Shown here one piece after another: positions 1 to 9,742 of a stretch of DNA of 64,000 nt. The translations under genes and the position numbers were made by a program. The stretch covers positions 388,151-452,150 of the forward strand of contig NZ_SSCL01000001.1 in NCBI RefSeq assembly GCF_005876955.1, written 5' to 3'. Position 1 is the stretch's first letter. Every line of letters starts with the position of its first letter. The notes under the pieces were generated by a model. The model was not told where the DNA came from and made no database searches. It saw only the letters and a list, made by a program, of their open reading frames with translations. This DNA comes from Sinomonas gamaensis. GTDB lineage: Bacteria > Actinomycetota > Actinomycetes > Actinomycetales > Micrococcaceae.

Positions 1-37
1 CTTTGGCTGTTTGCTCCACGGAACCCCCACCGGGCCG

Positions 38-75
38 CGGGGGGGGGGGCCCCCCCCCCGGGGGGGCCCCCCCCC
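38..75. repeat. Alternating G and C homopolymer runs
   Basis: Runs of 11 G, 10 C, 7 G and 9 C follow one another at positions 39-75. The stretch can fold on itself and codes for nothing recognisable. It lies very close to the window edge, and such runs are hard to sequence and assemble, so the exact base count may be wrong. It could also be the stem of a terminator for a gene to the left of the window. Confidence 0.5.
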
Positions 76-95
76 GCCGTCGTCCTTTGGGGAGG

Positions 96-139
96 TATCT
101 GTACCCGAGCTGATCTGGGAGGGGATTATCTGTACCCGA
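96..139. repeat. Short direct repeat pair
   Basis: The 13-mer TATCTGTACCCGA occurs at 96-108 and again at 127-139, a period of 31 bases or about three helical turns. It lies between the homopolymer tract and the 3' end of the VKOR gene. Possible readings are a pair of operator sites or sub-terminal repeats of an insertion sequence lying to the left. Nothing inside the window decides between them. Confidence 0.4.
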
Positions 140-162
140 AACGGAGAAGAGGGAGGGGGCAG

Positions 163-810
163 TTACATGGTCGAGGGCACGAACATCGGCAGGAAGCGGA
201 AGAAGATCGACGCGATGACACCGACGTACAGCACGGCCACGATGACCCATCCCCACTCGCCGAGGGCGCGCACCAGACCGGCCGGCGCGGGGATGATCCC
301 ATGCTGGAGGTTGCGGACGGTGGTCCAGACGAACATCGGGATCATCATGGCCCACACGATCATGCACAGCGGACAGAGGATTCCGATGGCATAGAGGGCC
401 TGGCTCCACAGCCACACAATGAAGACGAAGCCGAGCGTCACGCCGGTCTGGAGCCCCATCCAGTACCAGCGGCCGAAGCGAGCACCGGCCAGGATTCCCA
501 TGGCCGTGGTGGTCGTGATCGCGAACGCGACGATGCCGATGAACATGTTGGGGAACCCGAACGCCGAACTCTGCCACGTGTTCATGACCTCGCCGCAGGA
601 GATCCATGGATTGACGTCGCAGATGGTGGTGTGCTGGGGATTGACGAGCTTCTCGAGCTTCTCGAGCACCAGCTCGCCGGAAGCAAGCCAACCCACCACG
701 CTCGTGACGAGCAGGAGCCAGGCGTAGGGGCGGGTCCTCGTCATGGCAGGACCGGCCTCGTCCGGGCGCGTCGAGGGGCGGATCTGCTCGGCGTCGGGGG
801 CCTTCGTCAT
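163..810 (-). CDS. Vitamin K epoxide reductase (VKOR) family membrane protein
   Basis: A 215-residue polytopic membrane protein. VKOR homologues in actinobacteria re-oxidise DsbA-like partners so that disulphides form in exported proteins. About five hydrophobic segments are visible. The loop cysteine pair lies in CDVNPWISC and the active-site motif CPLC sits in a late membrane segment, as expected for the family. I placed the start at the ATG at 810 because an AGGAAGG ribosome site lies just upstream; the frame stays open to 918 but that extension is basic and unlike the family. It is transcribed divergently from rne. No partner thioredoxin-like gene is adjacent in the window. Confidence 0.88.
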   Translation of the reverse strand: MTKAPDAEQIRPSTRPDEAGPAMTRTRPYAWLLLVTSVVGWLASGELVLEKLEKLVNPQHTTICDVNPWISCGEVMNTWQSSAFGFPNMFIGIVAFAITTTTAMGILAGARFGRWYWMGLQTGVTLGFVFIVWLWSQALYAIGILCPLCMIVWAMMIPMFVWTTVRNLQHGIIPAPAGLVRALGEWGWVIVAVLYVGVIASIFFRFLPMFVPSTM

Positions 811-1188
811 GGCTGGGGCGTCCTTCCTGCGGTGTTGTCCCGATTCTAGGCCGCGAGTCTGACACCAGGCTGGTTGGGGTCGGTGTGAGACAATGCAATT
901 GGCCGGACGCCGACCCACATTCGGCGACCGGTCCGATGCACTGCCACGAAGACCGCCGGCTCAACGCCGGGCGCACGGGAGTTTCCCGCTTGCCGCCCGC
1001 TGGGTCCAAGCGGCACCTTGCCGGCCGGACAGGCCGCGGGTCCTCAGCGCATCGGCCCGAACGGACGGCAAAGCCGCGGCCGATCGGGTACCGGAGACGA
1101 CTTCGTCGGCGCCTGCGGGTGCCGGCACGTGGTGCCGTCCCGACGCCGAATGTGGCGGCGTTGCGGGCGGCTTGTGGAGTACGCACAA
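811..1188. other. Divergent intergenic region between VKOR gene and rne
   Basis: This 378-base gap should hold the promoters of both flanking genes and a long rne leader. It is very GC-rich, and several open frames cross it, but none has a plausible ribosome site or a recognisable product. RNase E leaders are autoregulatory in other bacteria, so a structured 5' UTR is possible. I see no clear -35/-10 pair or operator. Confidence 0.4.
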
Positions 1189-4100
1189 ATGGACATTGAG
1201 CAGCAGGCCCAGGAAAACTCCGAACGCGAGCCCGAGGAAGCAGCGCCGGCGAAGGCCCGCCGGGCGCCCCGCAAGGCAAAGGCGGTCGCCGCTGAGTCGG
1301 CAGAGACCGCGAACGAGGGCGGGGCAGCGCCCCAGGGCGACGGCGGCGCCGAGCAGGCGGCGATGCAGCCGGAGGCGGCCGAGCCGGCTGCGGCGGAGAA
1401 GCCCAAGAGGGCTAGCCGCAGCCGGAAGAAGGCCGTGGAAGTGCCGGTGGAGCAGAAGTCCACCGAGACGGCCGAGGACCAGTCGGTGGCCGAGGCCGCC
1501 GTCGCGGCCACCGAGTCGGCGGCCGAGGAGGCCACCGCTGCGCCGCGGAAGGCGGCGACCCGGTCGCGCCGAACGTCGGCCCGGGCTGCGGCCGCGCAGG
1601 CGGATTCGAAATCCGCCTCCACCAACCCGAGCCTGCCTTTGGCGGACGACGGCGACACCTCGGCCGAGCCTGTTCCCGCCGGTTCGGCGTCGCGGGCCAA
1701 GAGCTCAGTGCGGGCACGGCGTCGCGCGGCCGGTGCGGCTTCAGCGACGCAACCGACTCCAATCCCCGAGCGGCCAACGGAGGATGCGCCGGCACCGACG
1801 GAGGCTGCCCCCGCTTCCAAGGCACGAGCGCTCAAGGCCGCCTCGCCCGAGGACCCCGCGGCGGCCGAGCCGACGCAGCGGCCCGCGGCGGAGGCCCAGT
1901 CGGAGGTCCGGCAGCCTGTCGCTGAAACGCCGGCCGAGGAGGCTCCCAGCCCGTTCGCCGCCCTGTTCAGCGAGCCGCTTTCGCCGACATCGATGATCTT
2001 CCAGGCCCCGGACCTCAGCGTCATCACCCGCTCGGCGCCGCCCGTCGTCGCCGAAGCCGAGGAGGAAGAAGAGGAGGAGGACGAGGAGTCGGGCGGTGCC
2101 CGCCGTCGTCGTCGCAACCGCGGCCGCCGCGGTCGTGGACGCCTCGAGGAAGGCGCCGAAGGGAACGGCGAGGAATCCGAGGAAGCTGACGACGAGGAGC
2201 AGGAGGAGGTGACCTCCCGCCGTCGTCGTCGGCGTCGGCGGGGCGAAGCCGACCTCGAACTCGAGGGCGGTCAGGATGACGATCCGCCTGGAACCGTCAC
2301 CCGCGTCCGCGCCCCGCGGACACCCTCCGAGAGCACGAGCAACCGCGTGCAGAGCGTCAAGGGATCGACCCGGCTCGAGGCGAAGAAGCAGCGCCGTCGC
2401 GAGTCGCGCGAGTCGGGCCGCCGCCGCCACGTGATCACCGAGGCCGAATTCCTTGCGCGCCGCGAGTCGGTTGACCGGCAGATGGTGGTGCGCCAGAAGG
2501 AGGACCGCATCCAGATCGCGGTGCTCGAAGACGGCGTCCTCGCCGAGCACTTCGTCTCGAAGACCCAGCAGGATTCGCTGATCGGCAACGTCTACCTCGG
2601 CAAGGTGCAGAACGTCCTGCCGTCGATGGAGGCAGCCTTCGTCGACATCGGGCGCGGGCGCAATGCTGTCCTGTACGCGGGTGAGGTCAACTGGGATGCG
2701 GCTGGCCTCGAGGGTGCTCCGCGCCGCATCGAGAATGCCCTCAAGTCGGGCGATTCTGTGCTGGTCCAGGTCACGAAGGACCCGGTGGGGCACAAGGGCG
2801 CGCGGCTCACGAGCCAGATCTCGCTCCCGGGCCGCTACCTCGTGTACGTCCCCGGCGGGTCGATGACGGGTATCTCCCGGAAGCTCCCCGACGTCGAGCG
2901 CAATCGGCTCAAGCGGATCCTCAAGGACCGCCTGCCCGCCGATGCCGGTGTGATCGTCCGCACCGCGGCCGAGGGAGCGAGCGAGGAAGAGCTCACGCAC
3001 GACATCAACCGCCTCCGCGCCCAGTGGGACGCGATCCAGAATCAGGCGACCTCCACGAAGGTCCTGGCGCCTGAGCTCCTGTACGCCGAGCCTGACCTCA
3101 CCATCAAGGTGGTCCGTGACGTCTTCAACGAGGACTTCTCGAAGCTCATCGTGAGCGGCGAGGACGCGTGGGACACGATCGAGGCGTACGTCACGTACGT
3201 GGCCCCGGATCTCCTGGGCCGCCTCGAGAAGTACCAGGGCGAGGCGGACGTTTTCGCTGAATGGCGGATCGACGAGCAGATCCACAAGGCGCTCGACCGC
3301 AAGGTCTTCCTGCCGTCGGGCGGCTCCTTGGTGATCGACCGTACCGAGGCGATGACGGTCATCGACGTCAACACGGGCAAGTTCACGGGTTCTGGCGGCA
3401 ATCTCGAAGAGACCGTGACGAAGAACAATCTCGAGGCAGCCGAGGAGATCGTCCGGCAGCTGAGGCTGCGAGACATTGGCGGCATCATCGTCATCGACTT
3501 CATCGACATGGTGCTCGAGTCGAACCGCGACCTCGTGCTGCGCCGTCTCGTCGAGTGCCTCGGCAGGGACCGCACGAAGCACCAAGTCGCGGAGGTCACG
3601 TCGCTCGGCCTTGTCCAGATGACCCGCAAGCGCATGGGCACAGGCCTGCTCGAAGTGTTCAGCGAAACCTGTGAGGTCTGCGGCGGTCGCGGCGTGATCA
3701 CTCATGAGGAGCCGGTGGAGAGGGGCCGGCCCCAAGGCTCGACCTCCGAGCACCAGCCTGTGCGCACTGAACCCGCGCAGCAGCAGGGCGGAAGGCAGGA
3801 CCGCTCCGATCGGACCGATCGATCCGACCGCCGTCGTCGGCGCGGCCGGACGGGTCAGCCCGAGGTAGCCGGCAGCGCCCCGGCCCACGAGCACGTCGGC
3901 GAGGTCGACGACGCCGAGCGCCAGGCGCGTGCGCAGGCAACTCGCGCCGCTCTCGCCGCTGTCGCTGCCGCGGCTCACGCTGCTCACGTGCACGACGACG
4001 AGAAAGCGCGCGCAGCGGGTGAGACCGAGCACCCCGCGGCTGAACTCACTGCCGAAGCACCTCAGGCTCCGGCGCCCGCTTCGCCGCCTCCCGCACCTGC

Positions 4101-4467
4101 GGCGCCGGCTTCCCCGCATGTGCCGGTCCTGACGATTGGTGGAGAGCGGATTGAGCTCCCCATCGGGGAGACCCGCCCGCCGGCGCCGCACCCCCAGCCG
4201 GCGCTGAGCCTCGACGCGCTGAGCCATGCGTTCGACGAGCTCACCGGCGAACGCCACTCGGGCGAGGAGCGTCCGGGCAAGCGGCGCAGGAGCCGGGGGG
4301 CCCGCAGCGGCCAGGGCTCCGCCGAGGTGACGCGGGTGGACGAGACCGAGGGCGCAGTGGGCGGCAAGACGAGCACCTCCGCATCACAGCCCGCGCCCGC
4401 ACCGTCCAAGCCGGAGGGTGACGAACCGCTGATTCTTGGCGTCGGCGTCCCGGCGTCGGAGCTCTAG
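1189..4467 (+). CDS. rne: Ribonuclease E/G family endoribonuclease
   Basis: A 1092-residue RNase E/G that would initiate mRNA decay and process rRNA and tRNA precursors. The conserved core sits in the middle: an S1 RNA-binding domain from about residue 430, the catalytic DVNTGKFTG segment near 726, the second metal aspartate in VIDFIDM near 771, and the zinc-link CEVCGGRG near 828. It is flanked by a low-complexity N-terminal arm rich in Ala/Glu/Lys with acidic and poly-Arg patches (residues 1-420) and a Pro/Ala-rich C-terminal arm. Actinobacterial enzymes carry such arms on both sides, unlike the E. coli layout. The ATG at 1189 starts MDIEQQ; the frame is open further upstream but that part lacks family character. 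thiD-tenA follows after 2 bases. Confidence 0.95.
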   Translation: MDIEQQAQENSEREPEEAAPAKARRAPRKAKAVAAESAETANEGGAAPQGDGGAEQAAMQPEAAEPAAAEKPKRASRSRKKAVEVPVEQKSTETAEDQSVAEAAVAATESAAEEATAAPRKAATRSRRTSARAAAAQADSKSASTNPSLPLADDGDTSAEPVPAGSASRAKSSVRARRRAAGAASATQPTPIPERPTEDAPAPTEAAPASKARALKAASPEDPAAAEPTQRPAAEAQSEVRQPVAETPAEEAPSPFAALFSEPLSPTSMIFQAPDLSVITRSAPPVVAEAEEEEEEEDEESGGARRRRRNRGRRGRGRLEEGAEGNGEESEEADDEEQEEVTSRRRRRRRRGEADLELEGGQDDDPPGTVTRVRAPRTPSESTSNRVQSVKGSTRLEAKKQRRRESRESGRRRHVITEAEFLARRESVDRQMVVRQKEDRIQIAVLEDGVLAEHFVSKTQQDSLIGNVYLGKVQNVLPSMEAAFVDIGRGRNAVLYAGEVNWDAAGLEGAPRRIENALKSGDSVLVQVTKDPVGHKGARLTSQISLPGRYLVYVPGGSMTGISRKLPDVERNRLKRILKDRLPADAGVIVRTAAEGASEEELTHDINRLRAQWDAIQNQATSTKVLAPELLYAEPDLTIKVVRDVFNEDFSKLIVSGEDAWDTIEAYVTYVAPDLLGRLEKYQGEADVFAEWRIDEQIHKALDRKVFLPSGGSLVIDRTEAMTVIDVNTGKFTGSGGNLEETVTKNNLEAAEEIVRQLRLRDIGGIIVIDFIDMVLESNRDLVLRRLVECLGRDRTKHQVAEVTSLGLVQMTRKRMGTGLLEVFSETCEVCGGRGVITHEEPVERGRPQGSTSEHQPVRTEPAQQQGGRQDRSDRTDRSDRRRRRGRTGQPEVAGSAPAHEHVGEVDDAERQARAQATRAALAAVAAAAHAAHVHDDEKARAAGETEHPAAELTAEAPQAPAPASPPPAPAAPASPHVPVLTIGGERIELPIGETRPPAPHPQPALSLDALSHAFDELTGERHSGEERPGKRRRSRGARSGQGSAEVTRVDETEGAVGGKTSTSASQPAPAPSKPEGDEPLILGVGVPASEL

Positions 4468-4469
4468 GG

Positions 4470-6008
4470 GTGGGGCGCCACGTTCCGCGCGTTCTGAGCA
4501 TCGCCGGCTCTGATCCCTCGGGCGGAGCCGGCATTCAGGCGGACCTCAAGAGCATTGCCGCGATGGGCGGCTACGGGATGGCCGCGATCACGGCCCTCAC
4601 GGCGCAGAACACGCGCGGCCTGACGGGCGTCCACACGCCTCCCGCCGACTTCCTGAGGGCTCAGCTCGACGCGGTGTCGTCGGACATCATCGTCGACGCT
4701 GTCAAGATCGGCATGCTCGCCGACGCCGAGGTGATTCGCGTCGTGGGGGACTGGCTTGAGAGCGCGCGGCCCGCCGTCGTTGTCCTCGATCCGGTGATGG
4801 TCGCCACGAGCGGCGATCGACTCCTCGCGGACGACGCCGCCACGGCCCTCCGCGGGCTCCTCGCCAAGGCGGACCTCGTCACACCGAACCTCCCTGAGCT
4901 CGGCGTCCTCCTCGACGAACCGGTTGCGCTGACGTGGGCCGAGGCGCTGGCGCAGGCCGAGCGGCTGTCGGAGCGGATCGGCGCGGTGGTTCTGGTCAAG
5001 GGCGGTCACCTGAGCGGGCTCGACTGCCCTGATGCGCTCGTCGACGCGGCAGCCGACGAGGATGCGCGGATCGTCGAGGTGCCTGGGCCCCGCATTGAGA
5101 CGCGGAACACGCATGGCACGGGGTGTTCCCTGTCGTCGGCTATGGCCACGATGCAGGCGCGGACCGGTGACTGGGCCGCTTCCCTGAAGGTCGTGAAGGA
5201 GTGGCTCCTGGGCGCTCTGGCAGCCTCGGGCGAGCTCGAGGTCGGCGGTGGGCACGGACCGGTGCACCACTTCCACCACGCCGAGGGGTCCGTTCCGCTG
5301 GCGGACGGCGAATTCGCTGCCCGCTTATGGGACGCGACAGCAAAGATCCGCGCCGAAATCGACGCATTGCCGTTCGTGGCGCAGCTCGACGCCGGCTCAC
5401 TGCCCGAGGCGCAGTTCGCGTACTACCTTGCGCAGGATGCCCAGTATCTCAACGGGTTCTCGAGGGCGCTGGCTCGGGCGAGTGCCCTGGCGCCCACGGA
5501 GGAGGAGCAGACATTCTGGGCCAACTCGGCCCAAGTGTGCCTCGTGGTCGAGGCGGAACTCCATCGCACGTGGCTCGCGCAGCATCCGCTGCCGCCAGGG
5601 GAGGCGCTCAGACAGGGTCCCGTCACCAAGGCCTATCTGGACCATCTGCTCGCCGCTTCCGCGATGGGCAGCTACGCGGTGCTCGCGGCCGCCGTTCTTC
5701 CGTGCTACTGGATCTACGCTGTGGTGGGCGAGGAGCTGCACAAGCGGCATCTCCAGCGGACCTCGCCGGGCGCAGGGGGTCTCTCAGGCGGCGCAGAAGA
5801 TCCGTCAGGCACAGAACATCCATATGGAGCGTGGATCGAGACCTACGCCGACGAGGCCTTCGCGGAGTCCACGCGGCGTGCAATCAGCTTCGCTGACCGG
5901 GCCGGTCGCGCAGCCTCTGCGGCCGACAGGGAGGCGATGATGGAGGCCTTCGTGCAGTCCACGGTGTACGAGCGCGACTTCTTCGACGCGCCGTCGAAGT
6001 ACGCCTGA
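4470..6008 (+). CDS. thiD: ThiD-TenA fusion: HMP kinase/HMP-P kinase joined to aminopyrimidine aminohydrolase
   Basis: A 512-residue bifunctional thiamine protein. Residues 1-265 are a ThiD ribokinase-fold kinase (SIAGSDPSGGAGIQADLK near the N-terminus, NTHGTGCSLSSA as the anion hole), which phosphorylates hydroxymethylpyrimidine twice. Residues 285-512 are TenA: AYYLAQDAQYL carries the substrate aspartate, PCYWIY the nucleophilic cysteine, and VYERDFFD the C-terminal glutamate region. TenA regenerates HMP from degraded thiamine, so the fusion feeds salvage product directly to the kinase. The start is the GTG at 4470, only 2 bases after the rne stop, which implies translational coupling with rne. 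No THI-box riboswitch is seen. Confidence 0.93.
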   Translation: MGRHVPRVLSIAGSDPSGGAGIQADLKSIAAMGGYGMAAITALTAQNTRGLTGVHTPPADFLRAQLDAVSSDIIVDAVKIGMLADAEVIRVVGDWLESARPAVVVLDPVMVATSGDRLLADDAATALRGLLAKADLVTPNLPELGVLLDEPVALTWAEALAQAERLSERIGAVVLVKGGHLSGLDCPDALVDAAADEDARIVEVPGPRIETRNTHGTGCSLSSAMATMQARTGDWAASLKVVKEWLLGALAASGELEVGGGHGPVHHFHHAEGSVPLADGEFAARLWDATAKIRAEIDALPFVAQLDAGSLPEAQFAYYLAQDAQYLNGFSRALARASALAPTEEEQTFWANSAQVCLVVEAELHRTWLAQHPLPPGEALRQGPVTKAYLDHLLAASAMGSYAVLAAAVLPCYWIYAVVGEELHKRHLQRTSPGAGGLSGGAEDPSGTEHPYGAWIETYADEAFAESTRRAISFADRAGRAASAADREAMMEAFVQSTVYERDFFDAPSKYA

Positions 6009-6267
6009 GACGGGGTTGCCTCAGAGGTGGGCTAAACTGGTAGAGCGTGCTTCCGGCAAGGCTCATTTGCGGCCGGATGGAGGAGTGACGTAGTCTAGAT
6101 CCTCGGTGCTGACGCCTACCACTGGGTTTTGCTCCCAGGGAATCCCCTCGCGGGCTCACGGCAAGAAGCACAGTCGAGTGTTGTCGTCACCGCTGCGAGG
6201 AGCAGCGGCGTCGAGAGCGCCGCGCGCAAGAGCTTTCAGTAATAACGTCGAGAGAAGTGAGTTCCCA
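6009..6267 (+). promoter_or_regulatory. Promoter region and 5' leader of rplU-rpmA
   Basis: A long gap before a ribosomal protein operon. A TAAACT hexamer at 6033-6038 fits an actinobacterial -10 element, though the -35 is weak. The leader holds two clean hairpins: CTGGG/CCCAG at 6122-6138, and a 7-bp stem CCGCTGC/GCAGCGG at 6190-6208 with the loop GAGGA. L21 leaders bind the protein product in some phyla, so feedback control is plausible but unproven here. Confidence 0.4.
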
Positions 6268-6579
6268 GTGGTGTACGCGATTGTCCGTGCAGGCGGCCGC
6301 CAGGAGAAGGTTTCCGTCGGAGACTTCGTGACCCTCAACCGCGTGGCCGGCGGTGCCGGCAGCACCATCGAGCTGCCCGCCCTCCTGCTGGTCGACGGTG
6401 AGAAGGTCACTTCGGATTCCACCGAGCTGGCCAAGGTCAAGGTCACAGCTGAGGTCCTCGAGGACCTCCGTGGCCCGAAGATCGTCATCCAGAAGTACAA
6501 GAACAAGACGGGCTACAAGAAGCGCCAGGGTCACCGTCAGGACCTGACGAAGGTCAAGATCACCGGCATTACTGCCTGA
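6268..6579 (+). CDS. rplU: 50S ribosomal protein L21
   Basis: A 103-residue protein with the L21 signature: an N-terminal [13 protein letters not shown] beta-barrel start and the C-terminal [13 protein letters not shown]-binding tail. It binds 23S rRNA with L20. I chose the GTG at 6268, giving [10 protein letters not shown]; the adjacent GTG at 6271 would remove one residue. A GAGAAG ribosome site lies upstream. The longer open frame back to 6106 covers the leader hairpins and is not protein-like. It is co-transcribed with rpmA, 53 bases downstream. Confidence 0.96.
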   Translation: MVYAIVRAGGRQEKVSVGDFVTLNRVAGGAGSTIELPALLLVDGEKVTSDSTELAKVKVTAEVLEDLRGPKIVIQKYKNKTGYKKRQGHRQDLTKVKITGITA

Positions 6580-6632
6580 TCTCGGCTCCCGGTACTTCCC
6601 TAACCCAACAGATTCCAAGGTAGGCACAGCTT

Positions 6633-6887
6633 ATGGCACACAAGAAGGGCGCAAGCTCCACCCGCAACGGCCGCGACTCGAACGCTCAGCGCCTCGGCGT
6701 CAAGCGCTTCGGCGGCCAGACCGTGAACGCCGGCGAGATCCTCGTCCGCCAGCGCGGCACGCACTTCCACCCGGGCAACGGCGTGGGCCGTGGCAAGGAC
6801 GACACCCTGTTCGCCCTTGAGGCGGGCGCCGTGCAGTTTGGCACGCGTCGCGGCCGCCGCGTGGTGGACATCGTCGCCGCCCAGTAG
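6633..6887 (+). CDS. rpmA: 50S ribosomal protein L27
   Basis: An 84-residue protein starting [10 protein letters not shown], with the family core [19 protein letters not shown] and [16 protein letters not shown]. The N-terminus of L27 reaches the peptidyl transferase centre. Unlike Firmicutes versions, no cleaved N-terminal extension is present. It is the second gene of the rplU operon and is followed by a strong terminator. Confidence 0.97.
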   Translation: MAHKKGASSTRNGRDSNAQRLGVKRFGGQTVNAGEILVRQRGTHFHPGNGVGRGKDDTLFALEAGAVQFGTRRGRRVVDIVAAQ

Positions 6888-6930
6888 TCTGGGTGGCTCG
6901 GATGTCCGAGCGCAGCTAGTTTTTTTCAGG

Positions 6931-6967
6931 GTGGAGCGGGCCAATCGGCCCGCTCCACTTGTTTTTT
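6931..6967 (+). terminator. Rho-independent terminator after rpmA
   Basis: A perfect 12-bp stem, GTGGAGCGGGCC at 6931-6942 with GGCCCGCTCCAC at 6947-6958, closes a 4-base loop and is followed by a T-rich tail to 6967. A run of seven T lies just before the stem, so it could also act on the other strand. It separates the ribosomal operon from obg. Confidence 0.93.
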
Positions 6968-7002
6968 AGAATCGGGGGTGACCCCGGCGTAAGGAGAATG
7001 GC

Positions 7003-8604
7003 GTGGCGAGCTTCGTCGACCGCGTAGTGCTGCACGTTTCTGGAGGCCACGGTGGCCACGGCTGCGTGTCGGTCAAGCGAGAGAAGTTCAAGCCTCTCGG
7101 GGGCCCGGATGGTGGGAACGGAGGCAACGGGGGAGACGTGGTCCTCCGGGTCTCGTCGCAGACCACCACCCTCCTCGACTATCACCACTCTCCGCATCGG
7201 GTTGCCCAGAACGGCGGACCCGGGATGGGCGACTGGCGCGCTGGGCACAGGGGCGAGACGCTCGTGCTGCCCGTGCCCGACGGCACGGTCGTGAAGTCCC
7301 GCGACGGCGAAGTCCTCGCGGATCTCGTCGGCGAGGGCGCAGAATTCGTTGCCGCGGCCGGAGGCCAAGGCGGATTGGGCAACGCAGCCCTCGCCACGGC
7401 CAAGCGCAAGGCGCCCGGCTTCGCCCTCCTCGGCATCGAGGGCGAAGAGCGGGACATCGTCCTCGAGCTCAAGTCGATCGCCGACGTGGCCCTCGTCGGG
7501 TTCCCCTCGGCCGGAAAGTCGAGTCTCATCGCGGCCATGTCCGCCGCGCGTCCGAAGATCGCCGACTACCCGTTCACCACTCTCGTCCCGAATCTTGGGG
7601 TCGTCCAGGCTGGCGATGTCCGTTTCACGATCGCTGACGTTCCCGGCCTCATCGAGGGCGCGAGCGAGGGTCGCGGCCTCGGCCATGACTTCCTCCGGCA
7701 CGTTGAGCGCTGCGCCGCGATCGTGCATGTCCTCGACTGCGGAACTCTGGAGTCGGACCGCAATCCGTTGGACGATCTGGACGTGATCGAGCGCGAGCTC
7801 GCGAAGTACAGCGTGGACATGAGCTTTGCCGGACCCGACGGCGAAGTCGTCCCGCTCAACGAGCGGCCGAGGCTCGTTGCCCTCAACAAGGTGGACCTGC
7901 CCGATGGCAAGGCGATGGCGGATCTGGTTCGTCCGGAGCTCGAGGGCCGCGGCTACCGGGTCTTCGAGGTGTCGGCGACGAGCCACGAGGGGCTGCGGTC
8001 CCTCGGCTTCGCCATGGCCGAGATCGTCCAGAAAGCCCGCGCCGAGGTCAAGACCGCGCCGCCCAAGGTCGCCCCTGCCGTCCTCCGCCCCCGGGCGGTC
8101 AACGAGAAGGGGTTCGTGATCCGGCGGGAGGAGCGCAACCTCGAGCCGCTCTTCCGGATCATCGGTGAGAAGCCGGAGCGCTGGGTCAAGCAGACCGACT
8201 TCACGAATGACGAGGCCGTGGGGTACCTCAGTGACCGGCTCAACCGGCTTGGGGTCGAGGACGAGCTGTTCAAGATCGGAGCGAACGCGGGCGACACGGT
8301 GGTGATCGGCGAGGACGACGCCGTCGTCTTCGACTGGGAGCCCACGATGTCTGCGGGCGCCGAGCTCCTCGCAGGGCCGCGCGGCACCGACCTCCGGCTC
8401 TCGGACTGGTCGCGTCCGACGCGCGCCCAGAAGCGCGAGGACTACGAGGACCGGAAGGCTGCCAGGGCAGCGGCCCGCGACGAACTCGAGGCGGAGCGGC
8501 GCGCAGGCATCTGGACCGAATCGAGCCGCCGGAAGGAGTGGGCGCCGGACCTGACGTCCGAGGAAGAGGCGGAGGGTGATGACGATTACGAGTCCGAGCG
8601 CTGA
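7003..8604 (+). CDS. obg: GTPase Obg/CgtA
   Basis: A 533-residue Obg GTPase involved in 50S maturation and stress signalling. The N-terminal glycine-rich Obg fold ([14 protein letters not shown]) covers about residues 1-160. The G domain shows G1 [10 protein letters not shown]3 [10 protein letters not shown] and G4 NKVDL. A C-terminal OCT domain follows, then a charged tail. The start is the GTG at 7003, with AAGGAG six bases upstream. It overlaps proB by 26 bases, and the order L21-L27-Obg-ProB-ProA is typical of Arthrobacter relatives. Confidence 0.96.
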   Translation: MASFVDRVVLHVSGGHGGHGCVSVKREKFKPLGGPDGGNGGNGGDVVLRVSSQTTTLLDYHHSPHRVAQNGGPGMGDWRAGHRGETLVLPVPDGTVVKSRDGEVLADLVGEGAEFVAAAGGQGGLGNAALATAKRKAPGFALLGIEGEERDIVLELKSIADVALVGFPSAGKSSLIAAMSAARPKIADYPFTTLVPNLGVVQAGDVRFTIADVPGLIEGASEGRGLGHDFLRHVERCAAIVHVLDCGTLESDRNPLDDLDVIERELAKYSVDMSFAGPDGEVVPLNERPRLVALNKVDLPDGKAMADLVRPELEGRGYRVFEVSATSHEGLRSLGFAMAEIVQKARAEVKTAPPKVAPAVLRPRAVNEKGFVIRREERNLEPLFRIIGEKPERWVKQTDFTNDEAVGYLSDRLNRLGVEDELFKIGANAGDTVVIGEDDAVVFDWEPTMSAGAELLAGPRGTDLRLSDWSRPTRAQKREDYEDRKAARAAARDELEAERRAGIWTESSRRKEWAPDLTSEEEAEGDDDYESER

Positions 8605-9724
8605 TCTGGGCGCGCGCGGGCGCGAGTGGCTGCCCGAGGCGCGGCGGATCGTCGTCAAGGTCGGGTCGTCGTCGCTCACGACGATCCGCGGCGGCATCTC
8701 CGAACAATCCCTCGCAGCACTCGTCGACACCTTGGCCGAGCGGGCGAATGCAGGAACTGAGATTGTGCTCGTCTCCTCGGGTGCGATCGCTGCAGGTCTG
8801 GCGCCCCTTGGCCTGGCCAAGCGCCCGCGCGACCTCGCGACCCAGCAGGCGGCGGCGAGCGTGGGCCAGGGGTTGCTGATGGCCCGCTACACGCAGGCCT
8901 TCGGAGCGCACGGCGTGACCGTGAGCCAAGTCCTGCTCACGGCCGACGACCTCGTTCGCCGCACGCAGTACAAGAATGCGCACCGGGCACTCGAGAAGCT
9001 CCTCCACCTCGGCGTGGTGCCAGTGGTGAACGAGAACGACACCGTGGCCACCCACGAGATCCGCTTCGGCGACAACGATCGGCTGGCGGCACTCGTCGCC
9101 CACCTCGTGCACGCAGACGCGCTTGTGCTGCTCTCCGACATCGATTCTGTCTACACGGGGCCGCCGTCCGCGGGCGGCTTGCGGATTCCCCATGTTAGGG
9201 GTGCGGATGACCTTGACGGCGTGGTCATCGGCAGCACAGGGGCCGCCGGGGTCGGCACGGGCGGCATGGCCACGAAAGTCGAGGCCGCGAGCATCGCCGC
9301 CAGCTCGGGCATTCCTGCGTTGGTGACGTCGACGGCGGCCGCCCACCGCGCGCTGGCCGGCGAGGACGTCGGGACGTGGTTCAGCGTGAGCGGGCGTCGG
9401 AAGCCGGTTCGCCTTCTCTGGCTGGCTCACCTTGCCGCCACCCGCGGGACCCTGACGCTCGACGACGGTGCCGTACGGGCCGTGGCGCAGCGTCACCGAT
9501 CGCTTCTCCCGGCTGGTATCACCGCCGTGACCGGGGATTTCGAAGCTGGCGATCCGGTGGAGATCGCAGATCAGGCGGGCAAGGTCGTTGCCCGGGGACT
9601 GGTGAATTTCTCGGCCGACGAGCTGCCCGGCATGCTCGGGCGATCCACGAAGGAGCTCGGACGCGAGTTGGGCCCTGAGTACGAGCGTGTAGTCGTTCAC
9701 ACTGACGACCTCGTTATCGTCTAG
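8579..9724 (+). CDS. proB: Glutamate 5-kinase
   Basis: A 381-residue kinase for the first step of proline synthesis: glutamate plus ATP to gamma-glutamyl phosphate. The amino-acid-kinase domain opens with [13 protein letters not shown] and includes [20 protein letters not shown] and [14 protein letters not shown]-terminal PUA domain follows from about residue 280. The start is the ATG at 8579, with GTG at 8576 as an alternative; GGAGG at 8571-8575 is unusually close to either. It overlaps the end of obg, suggesting coupling. Confidence 0.94.
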   Translation: MTITSPSADLGARGREWLPEARRIVVKVGSSSLTTIRGGISEQSLAALVDTLAERANAGTEIVLVSSGAIAAGLAPLGLAKRPRDLATQQAAASVGQGLLMARYTQAFGAHGVTVSQVLLTADDLVRRTQYKNAHRALEKLLHLGVVPVVNENDTVATHEIRFGDNDRLAALVAHLVHADALVLLSDIDSVYTGPPSAGGLRIPHVRGADDLDGVVIGSTGAAGVGTGGMATKVEAASIAASSGIPALVTSTAAAHRALAGEDVGTWFSVSGRRKPVRLLWLAHLAATRGTLTLDDGAVRAVAQRHRSLLPAGITAVTGDFEAGDPVEIADQAGKVVARGLVNFSADELPGMLGRSTKELGRELGPEYERVVVHTDDLVIV

Positions 9725-9729
9725 CTCGG

Positions 9730-9742
9730 TAGACTTGACCGT
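9730..9742 (+). promoter_or_regulatory. Candidate -10 element for a leaderless proA transcript
   Basis: TAGACT at 9730-9735 matches the actinobacterial TANNNT -10, and the ATG of proA begins 7 bases later with no ribosome site between. That spacing is typical of leaderless transcripts. No good -35 is visible at the expected distance, so this is suggestive only. Confidence 0.35.

Noticed and set aside
1741-4257. An 838-residue frame antisense to rne
   Set aside because: It has no family motif and follows the complementary codon periodicity of rne; the sense protein is certain.
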